From: Phragmitibacter flavus
GTDB lineage: Bacteria > Verrucomicrobiota > Verrucomicrobiia > Verrucomicrobiales > Verrucomicrobiaceae
Assembly (NCBI RefSeq): GCF_005780165.1
Contig: NZ_VAUV01000014.1
Location: 62,001-126,000, forward strand
Length of the DNA stretch: 64,000 bases
Reading direction: 5' to 3'
Of the stretch, positions 9,096 through 18,256 are shown piece after piece. The translations under genes and the position numbers were made by a program. The stretch's first letter is position 1; each line of letters opens with the position of its first letter. The notes beneath the pieces were generated by a model. It saw nothing but the letters and a program-made list of their open reading frames with translations, made no database searches and was not told the DNA's origin.

Positions 9096-9124
9096 ACGTT
9101 CGAAATTGGGCAGAAGGGGGCGGG

Positions 9125-10327
9125 ATGAAAAAAAAGTTCTATGGGTTGCCTGAGGTGCGGCTTGATGCCGGGGCCATTGTGCGCGACGATCAAAGGATGA
9201 ACCCCGCTGAATCTTCATGCCCGATCCATAAGGTCACCTTACCGAAGCCTGATAAGTCCGAAGTTTTGTCGCCAAAGTCGAGTGCCCAGCTGAGGGAGGC
9301 TCTGCATGCGAGTGAGGAACGGAACCGGGCGATCCTGGACACGGCCGTGACGGCGATCATCACCATGAACGAGGAGTGCATCATTGATGGGGTGAATGCG
9401 GCGGCGGAGCGGCTTTTTGGGTATACCAAGGAGGAGATGGTGGGGAACAATGTCAAGATGTTGATGCCCAGTCCCTACCACGACAAACATGATGGTTTTG
9501 TTAAGAACTATCTCCAGACGGGGGAGAAGCGCATCATCGGGATTGGGCGGGAGGTGGTGGCGAGGCGCAAGGATGGAAGTGTGTTTCCAATGGATCTTTC
9601 GGTAGGTGAGGTGAACTTGCCGAAGGGGAGGTTCTTTACGGGGATCATTCGTGACATCACGGATCGCAAGGAGCTGGAGGAGAAAATATTGGAGATCAGT
9701 GAGGAGGAGCAGAATCGGATTGGGCAGGACATTCACGATGATCTTTGTCAGCAACTGGCGGCGATCGGATGTCTGGCGAAGGTGGCGCACACCAACTTGA
9801 AGCGCACCAACGATGCGGAGGCGGAGAGTCTGGCGGAGATTGTGCGACTGGTGTCCCAGGCGAATGCGCGGGCCCGGGAGATGTCGCGGGGGTTGGTGCC
9901 GGTGGTGTTGGATTCGGCGGGGCTGATGTCGGCATTGGAGGAGCTGGCGCGGGGGACGGAGCGAATTTTTGGCATTTCCTGCACGTTTGATTGTGATCCT
10001 CCGGTGGAGATCAACGACAACAAGCTGGCGGTGCAGCTCTACCGAATTGCCCAAGAGGCAGTGGGCAACGCGATCAAACACAGCCGTGCGGATCAGATGC
10101 AGATTGACCTGTCTTTCGATGACGGGAACATTGTTTTGGGGGTTCGTGACAACGGGACGGGGATTCCTGACCATGCATTGCGTCCGGGAACGGGAATGGG
10201 CTTGTTGACGATGAACCATCGGGCGAAGATGCTGGGTGGGACGGTCACGGTTCGACCGGATTCCCTCGGGGGAACGGAAGTGGTTTGCGTGGTGCCCCAA
10301 GTGATTCGGAATTCTACTCAGATATGA
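9125..10327 (+). CDS. PAS-domain sensor histidine kinase, NarL/DegS-type (HisKA_3)
   Basis: A 400-residue soluble kinase with no transmembrane segment. A PAS domain (about residues 65-185; AERLFGYTKEEMVGNNVKMLMP, then GIIRDITDRKELEE) resembles FixL/oxygen-type PAS domains, but a haem ligand is not proven. The dimerisation domain carries QDIHDDLCQQL with phospho-acceptor His204. The HATPase domain holds IAQEAVGNAIKHS and DNGTGIP, then GTGMGLLTMNHRA. The last codons overlap the response-regulator start (ATGA, 10324-10327), so the two are translationally coupled and almost certainly partners. A G-rich run (GGGGGCGGG) precedes the ATG. Confidence 0.88.
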   Translation: MKKKFYGLPEVRLDAGAIVRDDQRMNPAESSCPIHKVTLPKPDKSEVLSPKSSAQLREALHASEERNRAILDTAVTAIITMNEECIIDGVNAAAERLFGYTKEEMVGNNVKMLMPSPYHDKHDGFVKNYLQTGEKRIIGIGREVVARRKDGSVFPMDLSVGEVNLPKGRFFTGIIRDITDRKELEEKILEISEEEQNRIGQDIHDDLCQQLAAIGCLAKVAHTNLKRTNDAEAESLAEIVRLVSQANARAREMSRGLVPVVLDSAGLMSALEELARGTERIFGISCTFDCDPPVEINDNKLAVQLYRIAQEAVGNAIKHSRADQMQIDLSFDDGNIVLGVRDNGTGIPDHALRPGTGMGLLTMNHRAKMLGGTVTVRPDSLGGTEVVCVVPQVIRNSTQI

Positions 10328-10983
10328 AAAAGCGTGTTTTGCTTGTCGATGATCATCCCATCCTGCGCCACGGCCTGGCGCAATTGATCAGGGCAGAGCC
10401 TGATCTGGATGTTTGCGGCGGAGTCGGCAGTGCGGGTGAGGGTATGGAGGCGGTTGCGTTGCATCATCCAAATTTGGTGATTGTCGACCTCACGTTGCCC
10501 GACCGGCACGGACTGGAGTTCATCAAGGACATGCAGGTGATGCACCCGGGGGTGCTGTTACTGGTGCTTTCGATGCATGACGAGTATTTGTATGCAGAGC
10601 GTTCGTTGCGGGCGGGGGCCCGGGGATACGTGATGAAGGAGACCGCAGCGGACACGTTGGTGCATGCAGCGCGGCGTGTGCTTGATGGAGGCATTTATCT
10701 GAGCGAGCGCATGTCGGGTCACCTCCTGGAGGTCGTTACGGGCCAGCGCAAACGCTCGGGCGAAGATCCTTTGGTGTGCCTGACCGATCGTGAACTGGAG
10801 GTGCTGCAGCTGATTGGAGAAGGGAAACCGACGCGTTCGATTGCCGCCCAGTTGAACGTGAGCGTGCGCACCGTGGACGCGCACCGGGCACACATCAAAG
10901 AGAAACTGGAGTTGCCGGATGGATCGGCGCTGGTGCGATTCGCCGTCCGCTGGGTGGAGAACAAGGTTGCAGATCGGGAATAG
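10324..10983 (+). CDS. LuxR/NarL-family response regulator
   Basis: A 219-residue two-domain regulator. The receiver carries VDDHP near the N-terminus, phospho-acceptor Asp55 in VIVDLTLPD, and the conserved Lys in GYVMKE. The C-terminal LuxR helix-turn-helix begins LTDRELEVLQLIGEGKPTRS (about residues 150-205). The start is set at the ATG overlapping the kinase stop, since the product then begins MKKRVLLVDDHP as expected for the family. It should activate or repress genes in answer to the PAS kinase encoded just upstream; the targets cannot be read here, though the dyads before the following AraC-type gene are candidates. Confidence 0.9.
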   Translation: MKKRVLLVDDHPILRHGLAQLIRAEPDLDVCGGVGSAGEGMEAVALHHPNLVIVDLTLPDRHGLEFIKDMQVMHPGVLLLVLSMHDEYLYAERSLRAGARGYVMKETAADTLVHAARRVLDGGIYLSERMSGHLLEVVTGQRKRSGEDPLVCLTDRELEVLQLIGEGKPTRSIAAQLNVSVRTVDAHRAHIKEKLELPDGSALVRFAVRWVENKVADRE

Positions 10984-10990
10984 GTAGTTT

Positions 10991-11011
10991 ATTGGCACTA
11001 CCAATTTTTTT
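10991..11011 (+). terminator. Short stem-loop with T run after the response regulator
   Basis: ATTGG-CACTA-CCAAT (10991-11005) is followed directly by a run of Ts through 11011. The 5-bp stem is weak, but the position eight bases after the stop codon and the T run fit an intrinsic terminator. Confidence 0.45.
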
Positions 11012-11012
11012 G

Positions 11013-11121
11013 TAGTGTTTTACACTATAAGCTTGATACTAGGCTTCCCCATGCTACAAGCAGTGGGGGCTACGAATTTCGCACAGGCCGAAATTGCGTA
11101 AGATTAGCAGTGTTACTAATC
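11013..11121. promoter_or_regulatory. Three dyads upstream of the AraC-type gene
   Basis: Three inverted repeats occur in 110 bases: TAGTGT-TTT-ACACTA (11013-11027), AATTTCG-N7-CGAAATT (11075-11095) and GATTAG-N8-CTAATC (11102-11121). They fill the spacer between the response-regulator gene and the AraC-type regulator. They may be operators for either regulator or, in the case of the middle one, an RNA hairpin. No function is proven. Confidence 0.4.
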
Positions 11122-11137
11122 CACAAGATTAAATGCC

Positions 11138-11926
11138 ATGCCTATAAACAGAACTGATTTTGTCCAATTAATCGAAGGAAGCAGTTTGTTCACCGATTAT
11201 CAGAGAGCCTTCATGGTCGCTGCGAAGCACCGCCTGCGGCTTCGACGACCTGGAAGCGAGAGCGTGTCACCCTTGTTCTTTTTGGTGGAACTGGTGCAGC
11301 CGATTTTGGTGAGGGGGCAGGTGGTGGCCGAATTGTGTTTGGAACCCCTGCGGGTGAGTGATGAGGAGTTTGCCAGTTTTGATGACTGTGCCCGGGTGCT
11401 GCTAGATGACGGGCTTTCGGCCGTCGAAATGCGTCAGGCGCACCAAATTTTTCATGAAATCTTGGCGGTGCCCCGGGCGGAGGTGCAGGCCTTGGAGACC
11501 ATGCTGCGGCTGTTTTCGACCCAGTTGAGCGAGTTTGCCGAGAGGATGTTTTTGAATGAAACGGAGTCGGAGCCACCATCGGTTCGCAAGGCTCGTGTGT
11601 ATATTTTGAATCGCTTGAGCGAGCCTCTTTCGCTGGAAGAAGTGGCCACGGCAGCAGGTTTGAGCGCGTTCCATTTCTGCAAGGTTTTCAAGCGCACGAC
11701 GGGCATGACGTTCACGGAGTTTGTGAATCATGCGCGCATCGAACAGGCCAAGCGATTGTTGATGAAGCCTCATTCGCGGATCACGGAGATCGCGTATGAC
11801 GTTGGTTTTCAGTCGCTTTCGCAGTTCAATCGCAGCTTCAGGCGGGTTGCACGAGTGTCACCAACGGAGTTCCGTCAGCATGCGGTGAGGACGGGAAATG
11901 GGGAGCGGCCAGCACTGGCGAGTTAG
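11138..11926 (+). CDS. AraC-family transcriptional regulator with PocR-like sensory N-terminus
   Basis: A 262-residue regulator. The N-terminal 150 residues (including LFFLVELVQPILVRGQVVAE and the helical run VEMRQAHQIFHEIL) look like a PocR-type ligand-sensing domain, but only weakly. The C-terminal AraC DNA-binding domain is clear (about 153-253): two helix-turn-helices, LSLEEVATAAGLSAFHFCK with KRTTGMTFTEFVNHARIEQA, then ITEIAYDVGFQSLSQFNRSF and SPTEFR. The gene stands alone between the two-component pair and the large ATPase. Three inverted repeats lie just upstream. Effector and targets are unknown. Confidence 0.85.
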   Translation: MPINRTDFVQLIEGSSLFTDYQRAFMVAAKHRLRLRRPGSESVSPLFFLVELVQPILVRGQVVAELCLEPLRVSDEEFASFDDCARVLLDDGLSAVEMRQAHQIFHEILAVPRAEVQALETMLRLFSTQLSEFAERMFLNETESEPPSVRKARVYILNRLSEPLSLEEVATAAGLSAFHFCKVFKRTTGMTFTEFVNHARIEQAKRLLMKPHSRITEIAYDVGFQSLSQFNRSFRRVARVSPTEFRQHAVRTGNGERPALAS

Positions 11927-12057
11927 GCGGATTTGGCACGTGCCTCCGGATTTGGCCGGGGGCATTTTGCGGTCGATGACCAATCTTCGCTACGCAGGTG
12001 GTTTTTGCATGGCGTTGATCGAGGATTTGTTGAAGAGTAGGGGTCTCAACACAACGC

Positions 12058-15000
12058 ATGAGCGAGACCACCACACCGCAACCGCACCCGCAGGCACCGG
12101 AGACAAAGCTGGAAGCCGGGGCCTACGAGGTCATCCGCCAGCGCCTTGAGAAACACGGAGCGGAGTTGCAGAGGCGGCTGGACCTGCTGAATGAGGATCG
12201 GAAAAAGGTTTTTGGCGGAATTGAAACGGCGCTGCTTTCGACGTCGCGACTGACGACCGACAACAATTGTGTGCCGCAGGACATGGCGGCAATCGGGCCG
12301 AAGCGCTTTTTGTTTGGGTATAATGTTCAGCTTGGGCTGCGCTCCAGCATGAGCGTGGCGGATGTTTTCGCGGTGTATGACTATGATGTGGCGGATCATT
12401 CGTTCCACGCGAACAAGAGCGATCCGCTGGGAGACAAAACGTTTCAGGAGGATTTCGAGTATCTGTATCGGTATTACAAAAACTCATCCTTTCTAAAATT
12501 TCTGCGGATAGGGGCGCATCTCTACATGGGGATGAAGGTGGGGCGCGAGGTGACCGAGGTGAAGGTTTTCAAGTGGCAGGTGAATGATGAGTCGGGGGAG
12601 ATCAAGTATCTGGGCAACCGTTTTGATCACGAATTCGTTTTTCCGACGCATCAGGAGTTTGAGTGGAAGCGCGCGCATCGCGACATGTATCGGCACGGGG
12701 TGCATCCGCACATCAGCATTGAGGACCGGGTGTTTGTGGAAACGGTGGGCGGGGATCTGACGGTAAAGGTGGATGACAACACGGCGAGCGGCACGGGGAT
12801 TTACAGCGAGCCGGTGGACAACAAGGACCAGACGCTGGACGACGCGGAGGTTCATTATTCGATCATCGGGAATCTGATTCTGATGAAGGTGCTGCCTTAT
12901 CAGGAAAAAGTGTGGCGGCATTTGGTGTTTAATCAGCGGACGCGCGAGGTGTATCGTTTGGATAGCATTGCAGAGTCGTGCATTCTTTTGCCGGACGATC
13001 ACGGGATCATTTTTCCACGCGGTTATGTTTTGCAGACGGGTGAGGTGAAGCTGTTTGAGACGGGGTTGCCGCCGTTGCGTTTTGAGCGACGGATCGTGGC
13101 GAAGAATGGTGAGGACACGCTGTTTGTCTTCAATGATTTGGCGACGGGATCGTATCTTTTGCTGGCGTATAACTTGATCGCGCAAGGGGTGGCGACGCCG
13201 ATTGTTTGTCACGGATTCAGCTTGTTTGCTTCAGGTGAGCTGCTGGTGTTTCAGGGTCATGAGGAGCCACGCAAACATCATGTGGTGCAGGTCTGGCGGA
13301 CGCCGTTCGTCACGGAAGATGTGCCGGAAACGCAGGCGGATCAGTCGCTGCTTTCGAAAATTGGCAATGCGGACATCGTGCGTTGCATGGCGGAGTGTCG
13401 GGGGATTCTGACGCTGTTGGGCAAGGACGATTCGTTTTCGGGGTTGTATGTGGAACTGGTCCGGGTGGCGGGGGACATTGCGGACAGTTATTTTTGGATC
13501 GACCGGCCGGAGTCGCAGAACCTGAAGGAAACGTTGATGGAGGTGAAGGGCGCGGCGGAGGCGGCCTTGGGTGAGTTTGAGAAAGTGCGAAGGATGCGCA
13601 AGTCGGCGGCGGATCAGACTTCGGCATTGAGTGACGAGGTGCGCAAGACGCTGGGCGTGGCAACGGGAACGGAGCCGGACAACATCAATACCTTTGTAAC
13701 CTTGCTGGCGACCTTGCGGGAGCAGCGCGGCAAGATCATCGCGTTGCGGGATGTGAGGTATACCGATCTGGCGGCGCTGGCGAAGTTGGACGAAGGCGTG
13801 GTGCAGGCGACGGACAAGCTGTCGGAGAAGTGTGTGAATTTCCTGCTGCGAGAGGAGGCATTGACGCCTTACCGGCAGCAGATTGAAGAGCAGCAGAAAG
13901 CGGTGCCGGGCTTGCACAAGGTGGCGGATGCGGAGGCGGTGGAAAAGGCGATGTCCCAGACCAGTGGCGAGCTGGAACTGCTCATCAGCATTGTCAGTGG
14001 GTTGAAGATCAAGGATGCGACGGAGACGACGCGGATTGTTGAGAACATTTCTTCGTTGTTTGCGCAGTTGAATCAGGTGCGGTCGGTGTTGCGCAATCGT
14101 CGTAACGAGCTGGCGAAGGCGGAAGGTTCGGCGGAGTTTCAGGCGCAGTTGAGTTTGTTGAGTCAGTCGGTGTTGAACTACCTTGAGGTATGTGAGACGC
14201 CGGAGAAATGCGAGGAATCGCTGACGCGGGTGCTGGTGCAAATTGAGGAACTGGAAGGAAGGTTTGCGGATTTCGAAGAGTTTGCGATCGAGCTGGTGAA
14301 CAAGCGCGATGAGGTGCAGGGAGCGTTTGAGGCGAAACGGCAGGCGCTGGTGGATGCGCGCAACCGACGTTGTCAGGCGCTGGCTCAGTCGGCGGAGCGG
14401 ATTCTGACGAGTGTGCGCAACCGGCTGGGGGCGTTCACCAAACCCGAGGAGGTTCATGCGTGGATTGCATCGGATGTGATGGTGGCGAAGCTGCGCGATC
14501 TGGTGACCGAGTTGACGAAACTTGGCGACACCGTGCGGGCGGATGATCTCTCTACCAAGCTAAAGACCTTGCAGCAGGATTCGCTGAAGCAGATTCGCGA
14601 CAAGGCGGAGTTGTTTGTCGATGGCGGCGACTTGATTCAGTTTGGCCGTCACCAGTTTTCGGTGAACCGGCAGCCGCTGGAGTTGACGATCTTGCTCCGC
14701 GAGGATGGGCTCGCTTATCATCTGACCGGCACGAGGTTTTTTGAGCCGGTGGTGCATCCTGAGCTGGCGGGGTTGAGGTCAGTTTGGGAGCAGGCGGTGG
14801 TGTCGGAAAACGCGGAGGTTTATCGTGGCGAGTATCTGGCGTGGCAAATGGTCAAGTTGATCTCGGAACGTGGTCAGCAGGCGGTGAAGGAGTTTCTTGA
14901 AGCGGGCGATGAAGCGCGGCTGACGCAGGTGCGGGACTTCATGCATCAGCGTTACCAGGAAGGATATACCAAGGGCGTGCATGATCATGATGCGGCGTTG

Positions 15001-17142
15001 CTGGTGGTGCCGTTGCTGGAGATGCGTCGGGCCTTGGGATTGCGTCGGCATGCACCGGCGGCACGTGGACTGGCATTGACGGTTTGGCGTGCCTGGCCGG
15101 AGGGCGAGGAGAAGCAGTTGTTTGCAGCGAGGATGCAGGCGCGCGGGAGAATGCGTGTGGCGCTGGGGATGAGTGGCGAGTCGGCGGAGACGGAATTGAG
15201 GGAGCGTGTGGCACGGGCGTTGGAAGGAGCGGGGGTGACGGAGGTTTCGCCGGAAGCGGTGGCGGTGTGTTTGGTGGACGAGTTGCAGGGGTTGAGCACG
15301 GCGCATCCGCAGTTGCCGTTGACGCGGTCAAACGCGGCGGTGGACTTGTGTCAAAACTTTCGCAAGATGTTGCTGAGTCATCGTGCGGCGACGGCGTTTG
15401 ATGAGTCGCTGGCGGCGCTGGATGGACAGGCTTGGGAGCAGTTTCAGCAGACGCGGGAGTGGATCAATTCGGTGTGTCCGGGGCATGCCATCGGCGTGGT
15501 GATGGAGGCGGCGGCGTTGCTGGCGATGCAGGACAAACCACCGGCGGCATTGCCATTGGAAGCACCGAGCGAGTTCGATTTGAAGGGGTTGACCGGCACG
15601 CATGCACGCATGGAAGGCGGCGGGATGAAGCTGGATTATCATGAGTTCACGGCGCGATTGCAGCGTTACGAACGGGAGGTGGTGCCGGCGTTTGAGAGAT
15701 TCCAGGCGTTGAAGCATGAGCTGTCGGTGAAGCGTCGGCAGGAGTTGCGGTTGGATGAGTTCAAGGCGGCGGTGCTGACCTCGTTTGTGCGCAACCGTTT
15801 GATCGATGAGGTGTATCTGCCGATCATCGGGGCGAACCTGGCGAAGCAAATTGGAGCGGCGGGCCGGGATGCGCGCACGGACCGGATGGGTTTGTTGTTG
15901 CTGATCTCGCCACCGGGTTATGGCAAGACGACCTTGATGGAGTATGTGGCGAGCCGCCTGGGAATTACTTTGGTGAAGATCAATGGTCCGGCATTGGGTC
16001 ATGCGGTAACTTCATTGGATCCAACCGAAGCACCGAATGCGGGAGCGCGTGAGGAAGTCGAGAAGTTGAACCTGGCGTTGGAGATGGGCGACAACGTGAT
16101 GATTTATGTGGATGACATCCAGCACACGCATGCGGAGTTCCTGCAAAAATTCATTTCGTTGTGCGATGGTTCACGCAAGATGGAGGGTGTGTTTAATGGC
16201 AAGGCTAGGACTTATGATTTGAGGGGTCGCAAGGTGGCGGTGGTAATGGCGGGCAACCCCTACACGGGAGTGGGGGGTAAGTTTCAGGTGCCGGACATGT
16301 TGGCGAACCGGGCGGACACTTATAACTTGGGAGATATCCTTGGCGGGCATGAAGCAGCGTTTAAGGACAGTTACATTGAGAACTGCCTGACGAGTAACTC
16401 GGCGCTGTCGAGGCTGGCGGCGCGAAGTCACAAGGATGCGATGACGGTGTTGAAAATTGCGCAGACGGGGAATCGCGAGAATGCTGAATACGAAGCGAGC
16501 CACAGCGCGGAAGAGGTGAATGATTGTGTGGCGGTGATGGAGAAATTGCTGGCGGTGAGGGAGGTGATTTTGCGTGTGAACCAGGAGTATATTCGGTCGG
16601 CCGCGACGGAGGATGCGTATCGGACGGAACCGCCGTTCAAGTTGCAGGGGTCGTATCGCAACATGAACAAGATCGCGGAGAAGGTGCTGCCGTTAATGAC
16701 GGACAAGGAAGTGGCGTCGTTGATTGCAGATCACTATCGCGGTGAGTCGCAGACCTTGAGCAAATCGGCGGAAGCGAATTTGTTGAAGTGGAAGGAGCTT
16801 AACGGTTTGCTCGATGAGACCGAGAAGGCGCGATGGGAGGAAATCCGCAAGACGTTCAAGCGCAATCTGTTGTCGGGAGGCGCGGGTGAAAATGATCCGG
16901 TGTCGCGAATCACGGGGCATTTGGGAGCGTTCAGCGCCGGGTTGGAGAAGATTGAAGCCGCCGTGGTGCGGGCAGCGGAACCGGCGACCTTGGCGGACAT
17001 CACCGTTGAGCGCTTGCAGAAGATCATCGAAGGGTTGAGGGCCGTGCCGGTGAATGTGGAGATTACGGTCCAGCCAGTCGAGAAGCATGAGGAGGGCGAG
17101 CATCCCGTGGATGTGAAGCCGAAGGTGAAGCAGGGGCGGTGA
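12058..17142 (+). CDS. Giant DUF3686/AAA 'DNA repair ATPase' family protein
   Basis: A 1694-residue cytoplasmic ATPase. The N-terminal third (about residues 15-450) resembles the DUF3686 region found in proteins annotated as DNA repair ATPases. A long helical, coiled-coil-prone middle follows (about 490-900), then a mixed region to about 1250. An AAA domain has Walker A SPPGYGKTT near residues 1285-1293 and Walker B NVMIYVDDIQ near 1346-1355, with a later VVMAGNPYTG sensor-like segment. The name is conventional; a direct role in repair is not established by the sequence. From memory, relatives often sit near SPFH proteins, and a flotillin is encoded 3.6 kb upstream, so a membrane-linked stress function is plausible. 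The gene appears intact. Confidence 0.78.
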   Translation: MSETTTPQPHPQAPETKLEAGAYEVIRQRLEKHGAELQRRLDLLNEDRKKVFGGIETALLSTSRLTTDNNCVPQDMAAIGPKRFLFGYNVQLGLRSSMSVADVFAVYDYDVADHSFHANKSDPLGDKTFQEDFEYLYRYYKNSSFLKFLRIGAHLYMGMKVGREVTEVKVFKWQVNDESGEIKYLGNRFDHEFVFPTHQEFEWKRAHRDMYRHGVHPHISIEDRVFVETVGGDLTVKVDDNTASGTGIYSEPVDNKDQTLDDAEVHYSIIGNLILMKVLPYQEKVWRHLVFNQRTREVYRLDSIAESCILLPDDHGIIFPRGYVLQTGEVKLFETGLPPLRFERRIVAKNGEDTLFVFNDLATGSYLLLAYNLIAQGVATPIVCHGFSLFASGELLVFQGHEEPRKHHVVQVWRTPFVTEDVPETQADQSLLSKIGNADIVRCMAECRGILTLLGKDDSFSGLYVELVRVAGDIADSYFWIDRPESQNLKETLMEVKGAAEAALGEFEKVRRMRKSAADQTSALSDEVRKTLGVATGTEPDNINTFVTLLATLREQRGKIIALRDVRYTDLAALAKLDEGVVQATDKLSEKCVNFLLREEALTPYRQQIEEQQKAVPGLHKVADAEAVEKAMSQTSGELELLISIVSGLKIKDATETTRIVENISSLFAQLNQVRSVLRNRRNELAKAEGSAEFQAQLSLLSQSVLNYLEVCETPEKCEESLTRVLVQIEELEGRFADFEEFAIELVNKRDEVQGAFEAKRQALVDARNRRCQALAQSAERILTSVRNRLGAFTKPEEVHAWIASDVMVAKLRDLVTELTKLGDTVRADDLSTKLKTLQQDSLKQIRDKAELFVDGGDLIQFGRHQFSVNRQPLELTILLREDGLAYHLTGTRFFEPVVHPELAGLRSVWEQAVVSENAEVYRGEYLAWQMVKLISERGQQAVKEFLEAGDEARLTQVRDFMHQRYQEGYTKGVHDHDAALLVVPLLEMRRALGLRRHAPAARGLALTVWRAWPEGEEKQLFAARMQARGRMRVALGMSGESAETELRERVARALEGAGVTEVSPEAVAVCLVDELQGLSTAHPQLPLTRSNAAVDLCQNFRKMLLSHRAATAFDESLAALDGQAWEQFQQTREWINSVCPGHAIGVVMEAAALLAMQDKPPAALPLEAPSEFDLKGLTGTHARMEGGGMKLDYHEFTARLQRYEREVVPAFERFQALKHELSVKRRQELRLDEFKAAVLTSFVRNRLIDEVYLPIIGANLAKQIGAAGRDARTDRMGLLLLISPPGYGKTTLMEYVASRLGITLVKINGPALGHAVTSLDPTEAPNAGAREEVEKLNLALEMGDNVMIYVDDIQHTHAEFLQKFISLCDGSRKMEGVFNGKARTYDLRGRKVAVVMAGNPYTGVGGKFQVPDMLANRADTYNLGDILGGHEAAFKDSYIENCLTSNSALSRLAARSHKDAMTVLKIAQTGNRENAEYEASHSAEEVNDCVAVMEKLLAVREVILRVNQEYIRSAATEDAYRTEPPFKLQGSYRNMNKIAEKVLPLMTDKEVASLIADHYRGESQTLSKSAEANLLKWKELNGLLDETEKARWEEIRKTFKRNLLSGGAGENDPVSRITGHLGAFSAGLEKIEAAVVRAAEPATLADITVERLQKIIEGLRAVPVNVEITVQPVEKHEEGEHPVDVKPKVKQGR

Positions 17143-17713
17143 GGTGAGGAGTCGCCAACAAGATCGGATCATCCTACTGAAAATTCGTAGAGCTGGCTAG
17201 CGAGCCGTATCCCACGCTCCAATCCGGTCCATTAGCCTGCTTTTCTAGCTCAGGCACAAACCTTACCTGCGGTTATATTCAATAAAATCTAGGTAAAAAA
17301 TTCGTAATATCTTATTCAATTCAGGATTTTCCTGAAACATTATTAGGGATATTGAGTAACTGTAGACATGCGTCAATTTGCTTTCGCCTTACAGATCCAG
17401 GTCGTATTCCCCAGTGCCCGAAAGATTTTGGGTGTAGACGTGAGACCAGTGATTCACCCAGTTCTTGCCAAGCAAAGAGGCAAGCGTGGCGAGCCAAACG
17501 AAGATGGCTCTATGAACGGCTGTTCTAAGCTTGGCGCTTTCAGACCTGGGGTGATAAGGAATCCACCTAAAGGTCGCCGGAATCATGAGATTGATTCGCT
17601 TTGGATTTCGACGGCATCGTTCGCTGAGACGAGATCGTGAGAACCGCATTCCCTCCATGACCCACACGACATCATCAACAACCTCCCACTTACCCAGCCA
17701 TCCCCGCAGAGCC
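17143..17713. other. 571-base gap with AT-rich core, no supported gene
   Basis: No reading frame here looks like a real protein. Bases 17265-17350 are distinctly AT-rich compared with both sides (for example AATAAAATCTAGGTAAAA). The gap separates the G-skewed 0-17 kb block from the C-skewed protease operon, so it probably holds that operon's promoter and may mark an insertion boundary. I saw no clear direct repeats or integrase. Confidence 0.5.
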
Positions 17714-18208
17714 ATGAACGACGAACTTGAGGAAGAAAAACTCCGCGCTGAGACCCGTCTGATTGACGCCCAAACGGAGAAACTTAAAAAAGAGGTCGCT
17801 CCCCGGGATACTCTCACCCGCCTCGGCAGCGGCATTTTGGAGTTCGTCAAGATCACCGGCGCATTGGTCCTCGGTTTTGGCGGCATCGCCACCGCCATCA
17901 CCGGCTACCAACTCACCGAAGCAAAAAAAGAGCGGCTTGACGCGGAGATTCTCAAAAAGCAGGTCGATTTGGACAAGGTCAGCCAGACCCTCGTCGCACG
18001 AGAAACCGAGCAGAAGCAGAATGCCGAAGCCATTCAGCAAACGTTGGTGGCATTGAAGTCGCAAATTCAACAGGCCCCGGAGGGTCCAGACGCCATTCGA
18101 AAAATCGATGCCCTTCAGCTCAAAATTGAAGGTGCCCAAAAGGACTGGCTGAGCAAAAAACCCGAATACGACAAAGCCATCAGCCGCATTGAAGCGCCTC
18201 TCAAGTAA
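17714..18208 (+). CDS. Small membrane-anchored coiled-coil protein, first gene of the protease operon
   Basis: A 164-residue protein of unknown family. It opens with a charged helix (MNDELEEEKLRAETRLIDAQ), has one hydrophobic helix near residues 39-62 (KITGALVLGFGGIATAITGY), then a long charged coiled coil (about 65-125) and a Lys-rich tail. In-frame ATGs at 17657 and 17585 would add a low-complexity Ser/Thr/Arg leader that looks non-coding, so I chose the ATG before MNDELEEE. It lies 48 bases before the caspase gene. A structural or adaptor role at the membrane, next to the membrane-anchored caspase, is inference. Confidence 0.6.
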   Translation: MNDELEEEKLRAETRLIDAQTEKLKKEVAPRDTLTRLGSGILEFVKITGALVLGFGGIATAITGYQLTEAKKERLDAEILKKQVDLDKVSQTLVARETEQKQNAEAIQQTLVALKSQIQQAPEGPDAIRKIDALQLKIEGAQKDWLSKKPEYDKAISRIEAPLK

Positions 18209-18256
18209 TCCAAGAGGGAAAACCGCAGAAAGCAACCATCATCACCCTCCAACCGC

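Noticed and set aside
17368-17640. 90-codon plus-strand frame before the protease operon
   Set aside because: No domain, no ribosome site, unusual composition, and an overlapping frame on the other strand of equal quality; likely chance.
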